Of a DNA stretch of 64,000 bases, positions 19,455 to 26,690 are shown in pieces. Both the position numbers and the translations under genes were made by a program. The notes beneath the pieces were generated by a model, which saw only the letters and a program-made list of their open reading frames with translations, did no database searches and was not told where the DNA came from. The stretch's first letter is position 1; every line of letters begins with the position of its first letter. Location of the stretch: positions 1,860,001 to 1,924,000 of the forward strand of contig NZ_CP149817.1 of NCBI RefSeq assembly GCF_037935975.1, read 5' to 3'. Origin of the DNA: Teredinibacter turnerae. Lineage in GTDB: Bacteria; Pseudomonadota; Gammaproteobacteria; Pseudomonadales; Cellvibrionaceae.

Positions 19455-21851
19455 ATGACCCAGTGCTTCCATTGCGGTTTGCCTGCTAATGGCAAGATCA
19501 CCGCCAAAATAGACAATCAACCACAACCATTCTGTTGCGAAGCTTGTCGCTTGGTCGCATTGACGATCAGTGAGGGAGGCCTCTCCAGTTATTATCGCTT
19601 TCGCGACCAACTAGCAGAAAAACCCCGCGCATTAAACAACGATTTTCTCGGTTACGATTTACCAGAAGTCCAATTGGATTTTGTTCATCGCGATGCCGAC
19701 AATTTAGTGGTCGCGCGCCTGAGTATTCAGGGTATCAGCTGTGCGGCCTGTGCCTGGCTCATTGAGAAGCACCTGGGCGAACAGCGCGGAGTGTCCCAGG
19801 TTAGAGTTAACGCGACGACGCGTCGGTGCACTTTGCGTTGGAATCCAGAGACGGCGCCGTTAAGTACGTTATTGAACGAGATTCAGCGCATTGGTTATCA
19901 GCCGCTCCCGGACCGCATAGAGAGCAATCAGCTGCAGCGTAAAGCTGAGCGCCACCAGGCTTTTATGCGGCTCGGCGTCGCCGGTATCGGAATGATGCAG
20001 GTGGGCATGGTGGCGGTGGCCCTTTATTCCGGCGACCACTATGGCATAGAGCAAAACTGGCAAAGTTTTTTGCGCTGGGTGAGTTTAGTTATTGCAACGC
20101 CGGTCGTGTTTTTCTCTGCCGCGCCCTTTTTTCTGAGTGCAGCGCGGGCGCTTAGAGCACGGCATTTAAATATGGATGTGCCGGTCTCCCTGGCCATTGG
20201 TCTGGCTTACGCCGCCAGTGCGTTTGCAACCTTGACGGGAACGGGGGATGTCTATTTCGATTCAGTTTCCATGTTTACGTTCTTTCTTTTGCTGGGGCGT
20301 TTTCTGGAAATGCGCGCGCGCCACAGCAGCGCCTTTGCCAGCGAAAATCTGCGCCAGTTATTGCCTCTTACAGTAACCCGAATGGATGATGCTGGGAGCA
20401 AAGTGTCTGTCCCTTTAAGTGCATTGCAGCCTGGCGATCAGGTTTGGGTAAATGCAGGGGATATGATTCCTGCCGATGGGGTATTAACCAGTGACCAAGC
20501 CTCTGTCGACGAATCGATTCTGACGGGTGAATCTCTGCCACAGATAAAAAAACGGGGTGATAGTCTCTGTGCTGGAACGCTGAACCGTGAATCGGCGTTG
20601 CAGTTGCATGTTGTTCAAACCGGCGCGAATACACAACTGGCGGCCATTGAGCAGCTCGTTGAGCAGGCCGCGCTGCAGAAACCGCGGCAAATCGCTTTCG
20701 CCGATTTAATCGCCGGTAGGTTTGTTGCTGCTGTGCTTGTACTCTCAGTGATCGTTGCTTTCGTGTGGTGGCATATTGAACCGGAGCGAGCGCTGTGGGT
20801 AGTGTTATCGGTGCTAGTGGTTACGTGTCCTTGCGCGCTTTCTCTCGCTACGCCTGCTGCATTGACCGCCGGATTAAACCGGGCACGGCGGCTGGGCGTG
20901 CTAATTAGTGGACCGCAAGTGATGGAGAGTCTGGCGCGGCTGAGCCACGTAGTATTCGATAAAACCGGCACTCTCACCGAGGGGCTTTTGCGCCTGCTGG
21001 GCACGGCTCCCCCCGGATCTGGGGCGCAAACCAGTGAAGCGGAATCTCTTTCCATTATTGCTGCGCTGGAGCAATACGCGCAGCACCCGATTGCCGATGT
21101 TTTTAGAGAGTTTGATCGCGGGCTGGTGGCGTCTGACGTGAGCGTGAGTGAAGGCGAGGGTGTTTGTGGTTGTGTCAACGGAACACGCTATCGGTTTGGC
21201 CGACCGGAATTCGCTGCGCCCGGGGTGGCTTATCCAGATGAGGACGCCCAGATTCTGTGGCAGTTGTTGGCAGCGGAGACTGAGGCAGGTGGGGCAAGCC
21301 AAACTGTACCACTGCGCTGGATTAAGCTCGGCGATTGTTTGCGAGAGTCTGCAATCGACGCGGTAAACCAACTGGTATCGCTGAACAGGGATGTCACCTT
21401 GCTGAGTGGTGATCGCAACAGCGTTGTCGCAGATGTCGCAACAGCTGCGGGCATTGCCGATTGGGCTGGTGAAGCTCGGCCTGCAGACAAGCTGCAGTGG
21501 CTTAATCAGCAACAGGCTCAGGGGGCACGGGTACTGATGGTCGGCGACGGTATAAACGACGTGCCCGTGCTTTCCGCGGCCGATATATCGATGGCGATGG
21601 GGTCTGCTACGCGACTGGCGCAATCGAAAGCTGACAGTATTTTGCTTAACGGTAACCTCACCGCTATTCCGGCCATTATTGTATTGTCTGCCCGCGTGCA
21701 AAAAATCATACGTCAAAACCTCACTTGGGCGCTGGTGTATAATCTTGTTGCGCTACCTGCTGCCGCAACAGGGATTCTCCCTCCGTGGCTGGCGGCGATA
21801 GGCATGTCGGCCAGTTCGCTGGTTGTTGTTCTTAACGCGATGCGCACCTGA
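19455..21851 (+). CDS. ccoI: Copper-translocating P1B-type ATPase CcoI (FixI)
   Basis: 798 residues. An N-terminal Cys-rich metal site (CFHCGLP, CCEACRLV) precedes one HMA domain with GISCAACAWLIEKHL near 96. P-type ATPase core: actuator TGES (ILTGESLP) near 357, ion-site CPC in VTCPCALSLATPAAL near 458, phosphorylation DKTGTLTEG near 503, hinge GDGINDVPVL near 698. This FixI class exports Cu+ to the periplasm specifically for cbb3 metallation. Ribosome site weak; translation probably coupled to ccoH. Confidence 0.95.
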   Translation: MTQCFHCGLPANGKITAKIDNQPQPFCCEACRLVALTISEGGLSSYYRFRDQLAEKPRALNNDFLGYDLPEVQLDFVHRDADNLVVARLSIQGISCAACAWLIEKHLGEQRGVSQVRVNATTRRCTLRWNPETAPLSTLLNEIQRIGYQPLPDRIESNQLQRKAERHQAFMRLGVAGIGMMQVGMVAVALYSGDHYGIEQNWQSFLRWVSLVIATPVVFFSAAPFFLSAARALRARHLNMDVPVSLAIGLAYAASAFATLTGTGDVYFDSVSMFTFFLLLGRFLEMRARHSSAFASENLRQLLPLTVTRMDDAGSKVSVPLSALQPGDQVWVNAGDMIPADGVLTSDQASVDESILTGESLPQIKKRGDSLCAGTLNRESALQLHVVQTGANTQLAAIEQLVEQAALQKPRQIAFADLIAGRFVAAVLVLSVIVAFVWWHIEPERALWVVLSVLVVTCPCALSLATPAALTAGLNRARRLGVLISGPQVMESLARLSHVVFDKTGTLTEGLLRLLGTAPPGSGAQTSEAESLSIIAALEQYAQHPIADVFREFDRGLVASDVSVSEGEGVCGCVNGTRYRFGRPEFAAPGVAYPDEDAQILWQLLAAETEAGGASQTVPLRWIKLGDCLRESAIDAVNQLVSLNRDVTLLSGDRNSVVADVATAAGIADWAGEARPADKLQWLNQQQAQGARVLMVGDGINDVPVLSAADISMAMGSATRLAQSKADSILLNGNLTAIPAIIVLSARVQKIIRQNLTWALVYNLVALPAAATGILPPWLAAIGMSASSLVVVLNAMRT

Positions 21852-21875
21852 TTCTTCCCCACCCAGGATAACCTC

Positions 21876-22136
21876 GTGGAAAGCTTGTTTATTTTAATTC
21901 CAATTGCGATCGTGTTCGTAATTATCGCTGTGAGTATTTTCTTCTGGGCGGTGCGCTCTGGCCAATACGAAGATTTGGATACTGAAGCCCGCCGGATTTT
22001 GTTCGACGAAGACGAAGTGGCTAAAAGAGCCGATTCTGCTGGCCCCCATAGTTCTAACATCAAGCGTTCTAACGCCAATAATTCTAGCTCCACAAATTCC
22101 GACACCACAACAAAGAAATCAGACGATGATGATTGA
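21876..22136 (+). CDS. ccoS: cbb3-type oxidase assembly protein CcoS
   Basis: 86 residues, GTG start with AGGA upstream. One membrane helix (LFILIPIAIVFVIIAVSIFFWAV, given here in part) then the CcoS motif RSGQYEDLDTEARRILFDED near residue 29. The tail is a low-complexity Ser/Asn/Asp/Lys stretch ending in DDDD, longer than the minimal family size. CcoS is needed for haem/copper insertion into the oxidase. Overlaps the next gene by 11 bp. Confidence 0.92.
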   Translation: MESLFILIPIAIVFVIIAVSIFFWAVRSGQYEDLDTEARRILFDEDEVAKRADSAGPHSSNIKRSNANNSSSTNSDTTTKKSDDDD

Positions 22137-22851
22137 ACCTGTAATCGCCGCATTCACATTAGGATTGATGGGAGCAGGCCACTGCCTGGGTATGTGTGGC
22201 GGGGTTACTGCTGCACTGGCTTTCGCAAACCAGGCGCAGGGCCGGGTTTATTCGGTTGTCATTTTGCTGGCGTATAACCTAGGCAGAATTGCGAGCTACG
22301 CGCTTATCGGCGGCCTCGCTGCTTTGGTTGCGGGTATGTTCGAGGGCCTTACGCCACTACCGATTTTACGCGCACTGTCTGGTGTATTGCTCATCGGCAT
22401 GGGGCTTTATCTGGCTGACTGGTGGCGAGTGCTTTCCCGATTGGAAAAAGCGGGCGGTATGCTCTGGCGATTTGTTTCACCTTTGGCCGGAAAATTAATG
22501 CCAGTGAAAACGGTGCCGAACGCACTGCTACTAGGTTTTCTCTGGGGTTGGTTGCCCTGCGGCCTGGTCTATTCAGCACTGGTGTACGCAGCAGTTCAGG
22601 CGAATTTCGCTTCAGGCGGTGCCGTGATGCTGGCTTTCGGGGTGGGTACTTTGCCGGCCGTATTTGCAGGTGGTTTGGCGAGTGGCTATATCAAAAAGGC
22701 GATTGCCCATGTGTGGGTGCGCAGAATATTTGGGATAGGCTTTATTGGTTATGGCGTATACACATTAATTCCAGTGGCCAAAATGCTGCTTGTTTCCTGG
22801 GGCCTAATTGACGCTCCGCCAATGATGATGGACCCGGCACACTGCCACTAA
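22126..22851 (+). CDS. SafE/TauE-like (DsbD_2) membrane protein of the cco accessory operon
   Basis: 241 residues, start at ATG 22126 or the adjacent ATG 22129. Six or so membrane helices. Glycine-rich motifs GLMGAGHCLGMCGGVTAAL near 13 and LLGFLWGWLPCGLVYSAL near 134 place it in the DsbD_2/SafE family (PF13386) that regularly follows ccoS. The Cys/His in these motifs and the C-terminal MMMDPAHCH look like copper ligands; a role in copper delivery to the oxidase is inferred. No anr/fnr gene follows here, unlike some pseudomonads. Confidence 0.82.
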   Translation: MMIEPVIAAFTLGLMGAGHCLGMCGGVTAALAFANQAQGRVYSVVILLAYNLGRIASYALIGGLAALVAGMFEGLTPLPILRALSGVLLIGMGLYLADWWRVLSRLEKAGGMLWRFVSPLAGKLMPVKTVPNALLLGFLWGWLPCGLVYSALVYAAVQANFASGGAVMLAFGVGTLPAVFAGGLASGYIKKAIAHVWVRRIFGIGFIGYGVYTLIPVAKMLLVSWGLIDAPPMMMDPAHCH

Positions 22852-22965
22852 TTTTCTGTTTTTGGCTAAATAGCGCTCGGCTGGCAGGGGCGGGTGTAGC
22901 GGATAAAATACTTATTAGGTTAATCAGACGTTCCTTAACATCTTAATGTAATGGAGAATCGAGTG

Positions 22966-23520
22966 ATGGCCAATGTTTTGGTTCCAATTGCCGACGGTAG
23001 CGAAGAAATCGAAGCCGTCACGATTATCGATGTGTTAGTGCGAGCAGGTGCCGAGGTTACTGTCGCTTCGGTCATGGAGCGCACCGGGATTACGGCGTCT
23101 CGGGGTGTAAAACTCGATGCCAATTGCTTGATTGAGAGCTGTGGCCAGGATTGGGATTTGATCGCGCTGCCCGGTGGCTTGCCAGGGGCGGATCATCTCG
23201 CACAAAGTGCGCCTCTCATGGCGCTGGTGCGGCACCAGCTTGCCGAACAGCGCTTGCTGGCCGCTATATGTGCGGCGCCGGCTGTGGTCTTGGGGCGTCA
23301 TGGGTTACTTGCTGATCGGGTCGCTACCTGCTATCCCGGTTTTCAGGAGGAACTTGCCAGCCAGGCCAGGACGGTGAGTGTTGAGCGCGTGGTGGAGGAT
23401 GGAAATCTTATTACCAGCCAGGGGCCGGGCACCGCGATGGAATTTTCTCTGGCGCTGGTGACGCGTCTGTTTGGTATGGAGAAGGCGACAGCAGTCGCTA
23501 ACGGTCTGCTGTCCCGATAG
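22966..23520 (+). CDS. yajL: DJ-1/PfpI family protein YajL
   Basis: 184 residues from ATG 22966 (GGAG at 22953-22956); an in-frame ATG at 22951 contains that site and is less likely. Matches YajL: MANVLVPIADGSEEIEAVTI at the start, nucleophile Cys in LLAAICAAPAVVL near 104, conserved Glu in GSEEIE near 15, and FQEELASQ/ITSQGPGTAMEF later. YajL/DJ-1 proteins protect against oxidative and electrophile damage; reported as chaperone or deglycase, which is debated. Fits the redox-rich neighbourhood. Confidence 0.88.
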   Translation: MANVLVPIADGSEEIEAVTIIDVLVRAGAEVTVASVMERTGITASRGVKLDANCLIESCGQDWDLIALPGGLPGADHLAQSAPLMALVRHQLAEQRLLAAICAAPAVVLGRHGLLADRVATCYPGFQEELASQARTVSVERVVEDGNLITSQGPGTAMEFSLALVTRLFGMEKATAVANGLLSR

Positions 23521-23878
23521 ACCAACCACAATTCGCCCTCGCTGGATTCTGAGCGAACACAGTTTGCTCTGTTGGTGATCATCTGTTGGTATTGGCGACA
23601 ACACATTCATTCACGCGTACTTGTGCACTAAAAACAAGAGCCAAAATTATCCTGTCGATATTCTTTACCTTGTGAATTTTCACGACGCTTTTTTCCCGAA
23701 AAACCGGGCGCCTACAATATTTCTTCTCAGAAACAACAGGTGCTATAAGCGAAGTTGTTACTAACATAAATTGTTGGCTTATATGTTGCTAATATCCGGC
23801 CGTGCACCAGTCTGGCGTTAGGATTGGGCAAAGGGCTGAAAACAAGAATGTTTACAAGATGACTACGGGGTAAGATCG
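23521..23878. other. 358-bp non-coding spacer between yajL and the choice-of-anchor gene
   Basis: No convincing gene on either strand. It is richer in A/T than its surroundings. Its right end carries the sigma-54-like element listed separately and a GGGGTAAG ribosome site for the next gene. Otherwise I see no repeat or hairpin of note. Confidence 0.5.
23813..23828 (+). promoter_or_regulatory. Possible sigma-54 (-24/-12) element before the choice-of-anchor gene
   Basis: TGGCGTTAGGATTGGG has the TGGC and TTG blocks in the exact RpoN spacing, but the key C of the -12 GC is a G. Transcription would start near 23839, 40 nt before the GTG start. PEP-CTERM genes in other bacteria are often RpoN-controlled (PrsK/PrsR), which is why I list it. 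Weak evidence. Confidence 0.25.
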
Positions 23879-24805
23879 GTGAAAAAAATAATCGGATCAT
23901 TGTATGTATCCGCCGCGCTGTTGGTGAGTCAAGGGGCCGCGGCTATGAGTATCCCCCTCGCTGAATATAATCTGGTGGTTGCTGGTGATTATGTTCACGA
24001 AGGCGGTTCAGTTTGGGGTAAAACGTTTATCGGCGGCGACCTTAATGGCGGCGCTTCGGAATTTGCTGTCCAGGTGCCTGCGGCGCCAGTAGTGGATTCA
24101 TTGCAGGTGGTTGGCGATATCAACGCTGGCCATGTCAAAGTTAAATCGGGCAACCTGGTACACGGTGGCGCAATCTCTTCTTCTTCCAACGTGGAACTTC
24201 ACGGTGCGGGAGCGAGTATTGTTCATGACGCTGGTTTGAGTATCGACGGTGTCGTCGCAGACTTGAAATCAGCCAGTCAAACTTTCAGTAGCATGTCTGG
24301 TGTAGGCAATAGCGCTTCATTCGTCAATGGCGCTTTCAGCTACAGCGGGACTTCCAGCGTAGCCTTTTTTGATATGTCCTATGACGAGCTGTTTCGTCAG
24401 AACACTAACTTCACTTTCTCCGGTGTTCAGGCGGACACATTGATCATCAACGTGTCTGGTACCCATGTGAATACTGGCTACGGTTACAACTTTCCGGGCC
24501 TGGATCTCAGTGGTAACAGCGGTTTGGGGGCTAGCGACATATTGTGGAATTTCTTCGAAGCAGAAGAGCTAACGGTTTCAAACCCTATTGTTGGATCAAT
24601 CCTGGCGATTGACGCAGACGTAACCCTGATGGGCACCCTTGATGGTTCCCTGGCTGCGGGTTCTCTGCGCACACAGCGCCAAATCCATGACTACGAGTAT
24701 CCGCACGATGTAAGTACGGTACCTCTTCCCGGTTCAAGTGTGTTGTTTGGCTCGGCTTTGCTGGCTTTTGCTGCTGCACGCTATCGTCGCAAGAAGCGCG
24801 CCTGA
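23879..24805 (+). CDS. Choice-of-anchor A family surface protein with PEP-CTERM-like tail
   Basis: 308 residues, GTG start with GGGGTAAG upstream. Signal peptide IIGSLYVSAALLVSQGAAAM. The body matches the choice-of-anchor A domain: IPLAEYNLVVAGDYVHEGG, VWGKTFIGGDLNGG, LQVVGDINAGHVKVKSGNLV, and AIDADVTLMGTLDGSLAAGS near the end. The C-terminus has VPLPGSSVLF, a hydrophobic helix (GSALLAFAAARY) and basic RRKKRA, the tripartite form of a PEP-CTERM/exosortase sorting signal with PLP for PEP. It is therefore probably exported and anchored or processed by an exosortase-type enzyme encoded elsewhere. Followed by a strong terminator. Confidence 0.82.
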   Translation: MKKIIGSLYVSAALLVSQGAAAMSIPLAEYNLVVAGDYVHEGGSVWGKTFIGGDLNGGASEFAVQVPAAPVVDSLQVVGDINAGHVKVKSGNLVHGGAISSSSNVELHGAGASIVHDAGLSIDGVVADLKSASQTFSSMSGVGNSASFVNGAFSYSGTSSVAFFDMSYDELFRQNTNFTFSGVQADTLIINVSGTHVNTGYGYNFPGLDLSGNSGLGASDILWNFFEAEELTVSNPIVGSILAIDADVTLMGTLDGSLAAGSLRTQRQIHDYEYPHDVSTVPLPGSSVLFGSALLAFAAARYRRKKRA

Positions 24806-24827
24806 GTACTTCTCTGTCGACTCTCAG

Positions 24828-24852
24828 AGCCGGGGTAACCCGGCTTTTTTTT
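24828..24852 (+). terminator. Rho-independent terminator after the choice-of-anchor gene
   Basis: Seven-base stem AGCCGGG / CCCGGCT with a GTAA tetraloop, then eight T. Strong by eye. It makes the sigma-factor operon downstream a separate transcription unit, with its promoter within the 24853-24968 spacer. Confidence 0.88.
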
Positions 24853-24968
24853 GCCCGCTGAAAACGTCACTTTTTATCGTTTCGATAGAAGTTTGCAGTT
24901 TGAGGGAATATTTTGTTCCTCAAATCGTTTATAGAGAAAGTCCTTGGAGACTGGAGGCAAATAACCCG

Positions 24969-25460
24969 ATGGAGCAATGGCTGGTGTTTCGAGCTGGTGC
25001 ATTGATACTGGCCGAAAAGCTAATCGCAGACAAATCTGAAGCTCAGGATATTGTGCAAGAGGCGTTGGTGAAAGCTGGCAAGGCTCGCAAAATACCGGGT
25101 TGTGAGGAGAGTTCCCGCGCGTGGTTTTTTACGATAGTGCGCAATCTTTGTATTGATACGCTGCGGGTGCGCCACCGCTTACAGTACGACAGCGCAATAT
25201 CGATGGACTGGGAAGCTTGCCAAAGTTGTGGCCCGCAGGAATCCCTCGAAAAGCGTCAGCAGGCCGAGCAGCTCCATCGGGCGATCGCCCTGTTAAGTCT
25301 GGAGCATAGAGAAATTATCGCGCTGAAAGATATGCTCGATTTCAACTACAGTCAGATTGGTCAAATTCTCGGCTTAACACCGGGTACGGTAATGTCCCGG
25401 CTGCATCGGGCGCGAACTCAATTGCGAGAGCATTTCCTAACGATAGGAGGGCGTTTATGA
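24969..25460 (+). CDS. ECF-type RNA polymerase sigma factor
   Basis: 163 residues from ATG 24969 (GAGGC 13 bases upstream, slightly far); the frame stays open back to 24738 through the preceding terminator, so no longer start is credible. Region 2 is visible in LIADKSEAQDIVQEALVKAG and SSRAWFFTIVRNLCIDTLR (residues 20-70). Region 4 is in AIALLSLEHREIIALKDMLDFNYSQIGQIL and TPGTVMSRLHRARTQL (residues 100-155). It overlaps the anti-sigma gene as ATGA, the classic cognate pair arrangement. Which ECF subgroup it belongs to, and its targets, cannot be told by eye. Confidence 0.88.
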   Translation: MEQWLVFRAGALILAEKLIADKSEAQDIVQEALVKAGKARKIPGCEESSRAWFFTIVRNLCIDTLRVRHRLQYDSAISMDWEACQSCGPQESLEKRQQAEQLHRAIALLSLEHREIIALKDMLDFNYSQIGQILGLTPGTVMSRLHRARTQLREHFLTIGGRL

Positions 25461-25894
25461 ATACGGATTGCGAGGTGCTATCACCCTTGATTTCCGGACT
25501 GGTGGATGGCGAGCTAACCCAACAGCAGGGGCAGCGGATAAATCAGCATCTGGCAATTTGCAGTACGTGCCGTGAGAGATACGAGCAACTTAACACGCTA
25601 AAAAAACTAACTGGAGATTACTCACTGATCAGCCAGGACGAACGGCAGGAGGAGGTTTTACGCACTGATCAAATGGCTAACTGGCTGGCCTGGGGTGGCT
25701 GGCTATTGCTGCTCATTGTCGCGATGCTAATGGGGTTCGCCGTTATTTTTACCGTGATTCACAGTGATATGCTCTGGTGGCAAAGGTGTTTCGTTGGTTC
25801 GCTCACTTTGGGTTTTCTCCTGCTATTCGCCAGTGTGCTGCGTCAGCAGCTTAAAATTCTAAAAACGGATAAATTTCGCAAGGTGAATTTATGA
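25457..25894 (+). CDS. Zinc-finger anti-sigma factor, membrane-anchored
   Basis: 145 residues. The N-terminal anti-sigma domain has the ZAS motif INQHLAICSTCRERYEQL (HxxxCxxC) near residue 27. Two membrane segments follow (WLAWGGWLLLLIVAMLMGFAV and a second in CFVGSLTLGFLLLFASVL). Start overlaps the sigma stop and its own stop overlaps the YbjQ start (both ATGA), so all three are co-translated. It should hold the sigma factor at the inner membrane until an envelope or redox signal. Short periplasmic part, so the signal may be sensed within the membrane or by zinc/thiol release. Confidence 0.85.
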   Translation: MNTDCEVLSPLISGLVDGELTQQQGQRINQHLAICSTCRERYEQLNTLKKLTGDYSLISQDERQEEVLRTDQMANWLAWGGWLLLLIVAMLMGFAVIFTVIHSDMLWWQRCFVGSLTLGFLLLFASVLRQQLKILKTDKFRKVNL

Positions 25895-26232
25895 GTAAGG
25901 CTGTATTAATCCCGGTCCTCACCACAGAAACGGTTCCCGGCCGGGAAATAGAGTGTGCTTTAGGCATAGTGAGAGGGAATACGATCCGCGCTCGGCACCT
26001 GGGCAACGATATTTTAGCTGGCCTGCGGTCTCTAATCGGCGGTGAAATCACAGAGTACACAAAGCTCATTGCGGAAAGTCGCGAACAGGCACTGGAGCGC
26101 ATGCTATTGGAAGCTCGGGAGCTGGGTGCAGACGCCGTTATCAATTTGCGTTTTACAACCAGTACGCTGGCCGCCGGCGCGGCGGAGTTACTGGCTTACG
26201 GCACGGCAGTTAAACTGCGTGCAGTCGAGTAA
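25891..26232 (+). CDS. YbjQ/UPF0145 family protein
   Basis: 113 residues. Matches the YbjQ family: VLTTETVPGREIECALGIVRG at the start, then NTIRARHLGNDILAGLRSLIGGE, REQALERMLLEARELGADAV and AYGTAVKL. The family forms small pentameric cytoplasmic proteins annotated as heavy-metal-binding (PF01906), function unknown. Placement as third gene of a sigma/anti-sigma operon with ATGA overlap is not a setting I know for it and suggests a link to that stress response. Confidence 0.85.
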   Translation: MSKAVLIPVLTTETVPGREIECALGIVRGNTIRARHLGNDILAGLRSLIGGEITEYTKLIAESREQALERMLLEARELGADAVINLRFTTSTLAAGAAELLAYGTAVKLRAVE

Positions 26233-26268
26233 GTAAGAAGGGGCTACGGGCGGACAGGCCCTGTTAAG

Positions 26269-26345
26269 TGGTCGGAGCGAGAGGATTCGAACCTCCGGCC
26301 CCTGCCTCCCGAAGGCAGTGCTCTACCAGGCTGAGCTACGCTCCG
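26269..26345 (-). tRNA. tRNA-Pro (anticodon CGG)
   Basis: 77-nt cloverleaf with encoded CCA. Acceptor CGGAGCG / CGCTCCG plus discriminator A; D arm AGCTCAGCCTGGTAGAGC; anticodon stem CTGCC / GGCAG with loop TTCGGGA giving CGG at 34-36; T arm GGAGG TTCGAAT CCTCT. Reads CCG proline codons. It stands alone between ybjQ and a small ORF, with no integrase or duplicated 3' end nearby to mark an island. Confidence 0.95.
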
Positions 26346-26461
26346 ATGCGCGCATTGTTACATAAAATTGACGGCCGCAAAATACACCCAAATCAATTTC
26401 CTTTCTTCGAATAAGTCACTATTCACCTTGTGCCCCAGACACAGCGCCGTTGTTTTGCGCG

Positions 26462-26665
26462 CTAAGCCTCTGCGCTTATTTCCGCCATGTAATACTTCTG
26501 TAAAAAAACCACAGGATATTGACCTCGCGCTTTGAGGCTCTCGATTTCGTAAGCGGCTGACGTGTGAAAAGTGCATTCCGGGACTGAGCGCAGTTTGTGT
26601 TCGCGGAGTTCGGTTGCAGCTTCTATCCATTGCGCAAACAAAAGCAATTCAAACCAGTAAATCAT
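26462..26665 (-). CDS. Small hypothetical protein, 67 residues
   Basis: Starts at ATG 26665, divergent from the LysM gene with 25 bp between the two starts. The product begins MIYWFELLLFAQWIEAATEL and continues with LREHKLRSVPECTFH, EIESLKARGQYPVVFL and ends YYMAEISAEA. Amino acid use is balanced and codons look native, unlike antisense shadows, which favours a real gene. No clear ribosome site precedes it. I do not recognise a family. It fills most of the 345-bp gap between tRNA-Pro and the LysM gene. Confidence 0.45.
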   Translation of the reverse strand: MIYWFELLLFAQWIEAATELREHKLRSVPECTFHTSAAYEIESLKARGQYPVVFLQKYYMAEISAEA

Positions 26666-26690
26666 CAAGTGGACTTGCGTAGGAGCCTCC

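Noticed and set aside
20901-21716. 271-codon minus-strand frame inside ccoI
   Set aside because: Shadow of ccoI, whose P-type ATPase motifs are intact throughout this stretch.
26269-26345. tRNA-Pro as an integration site
   Set aside because: No integrase, no repeated tRNA 3' end and no composition shift found in the neighbouring sequence.
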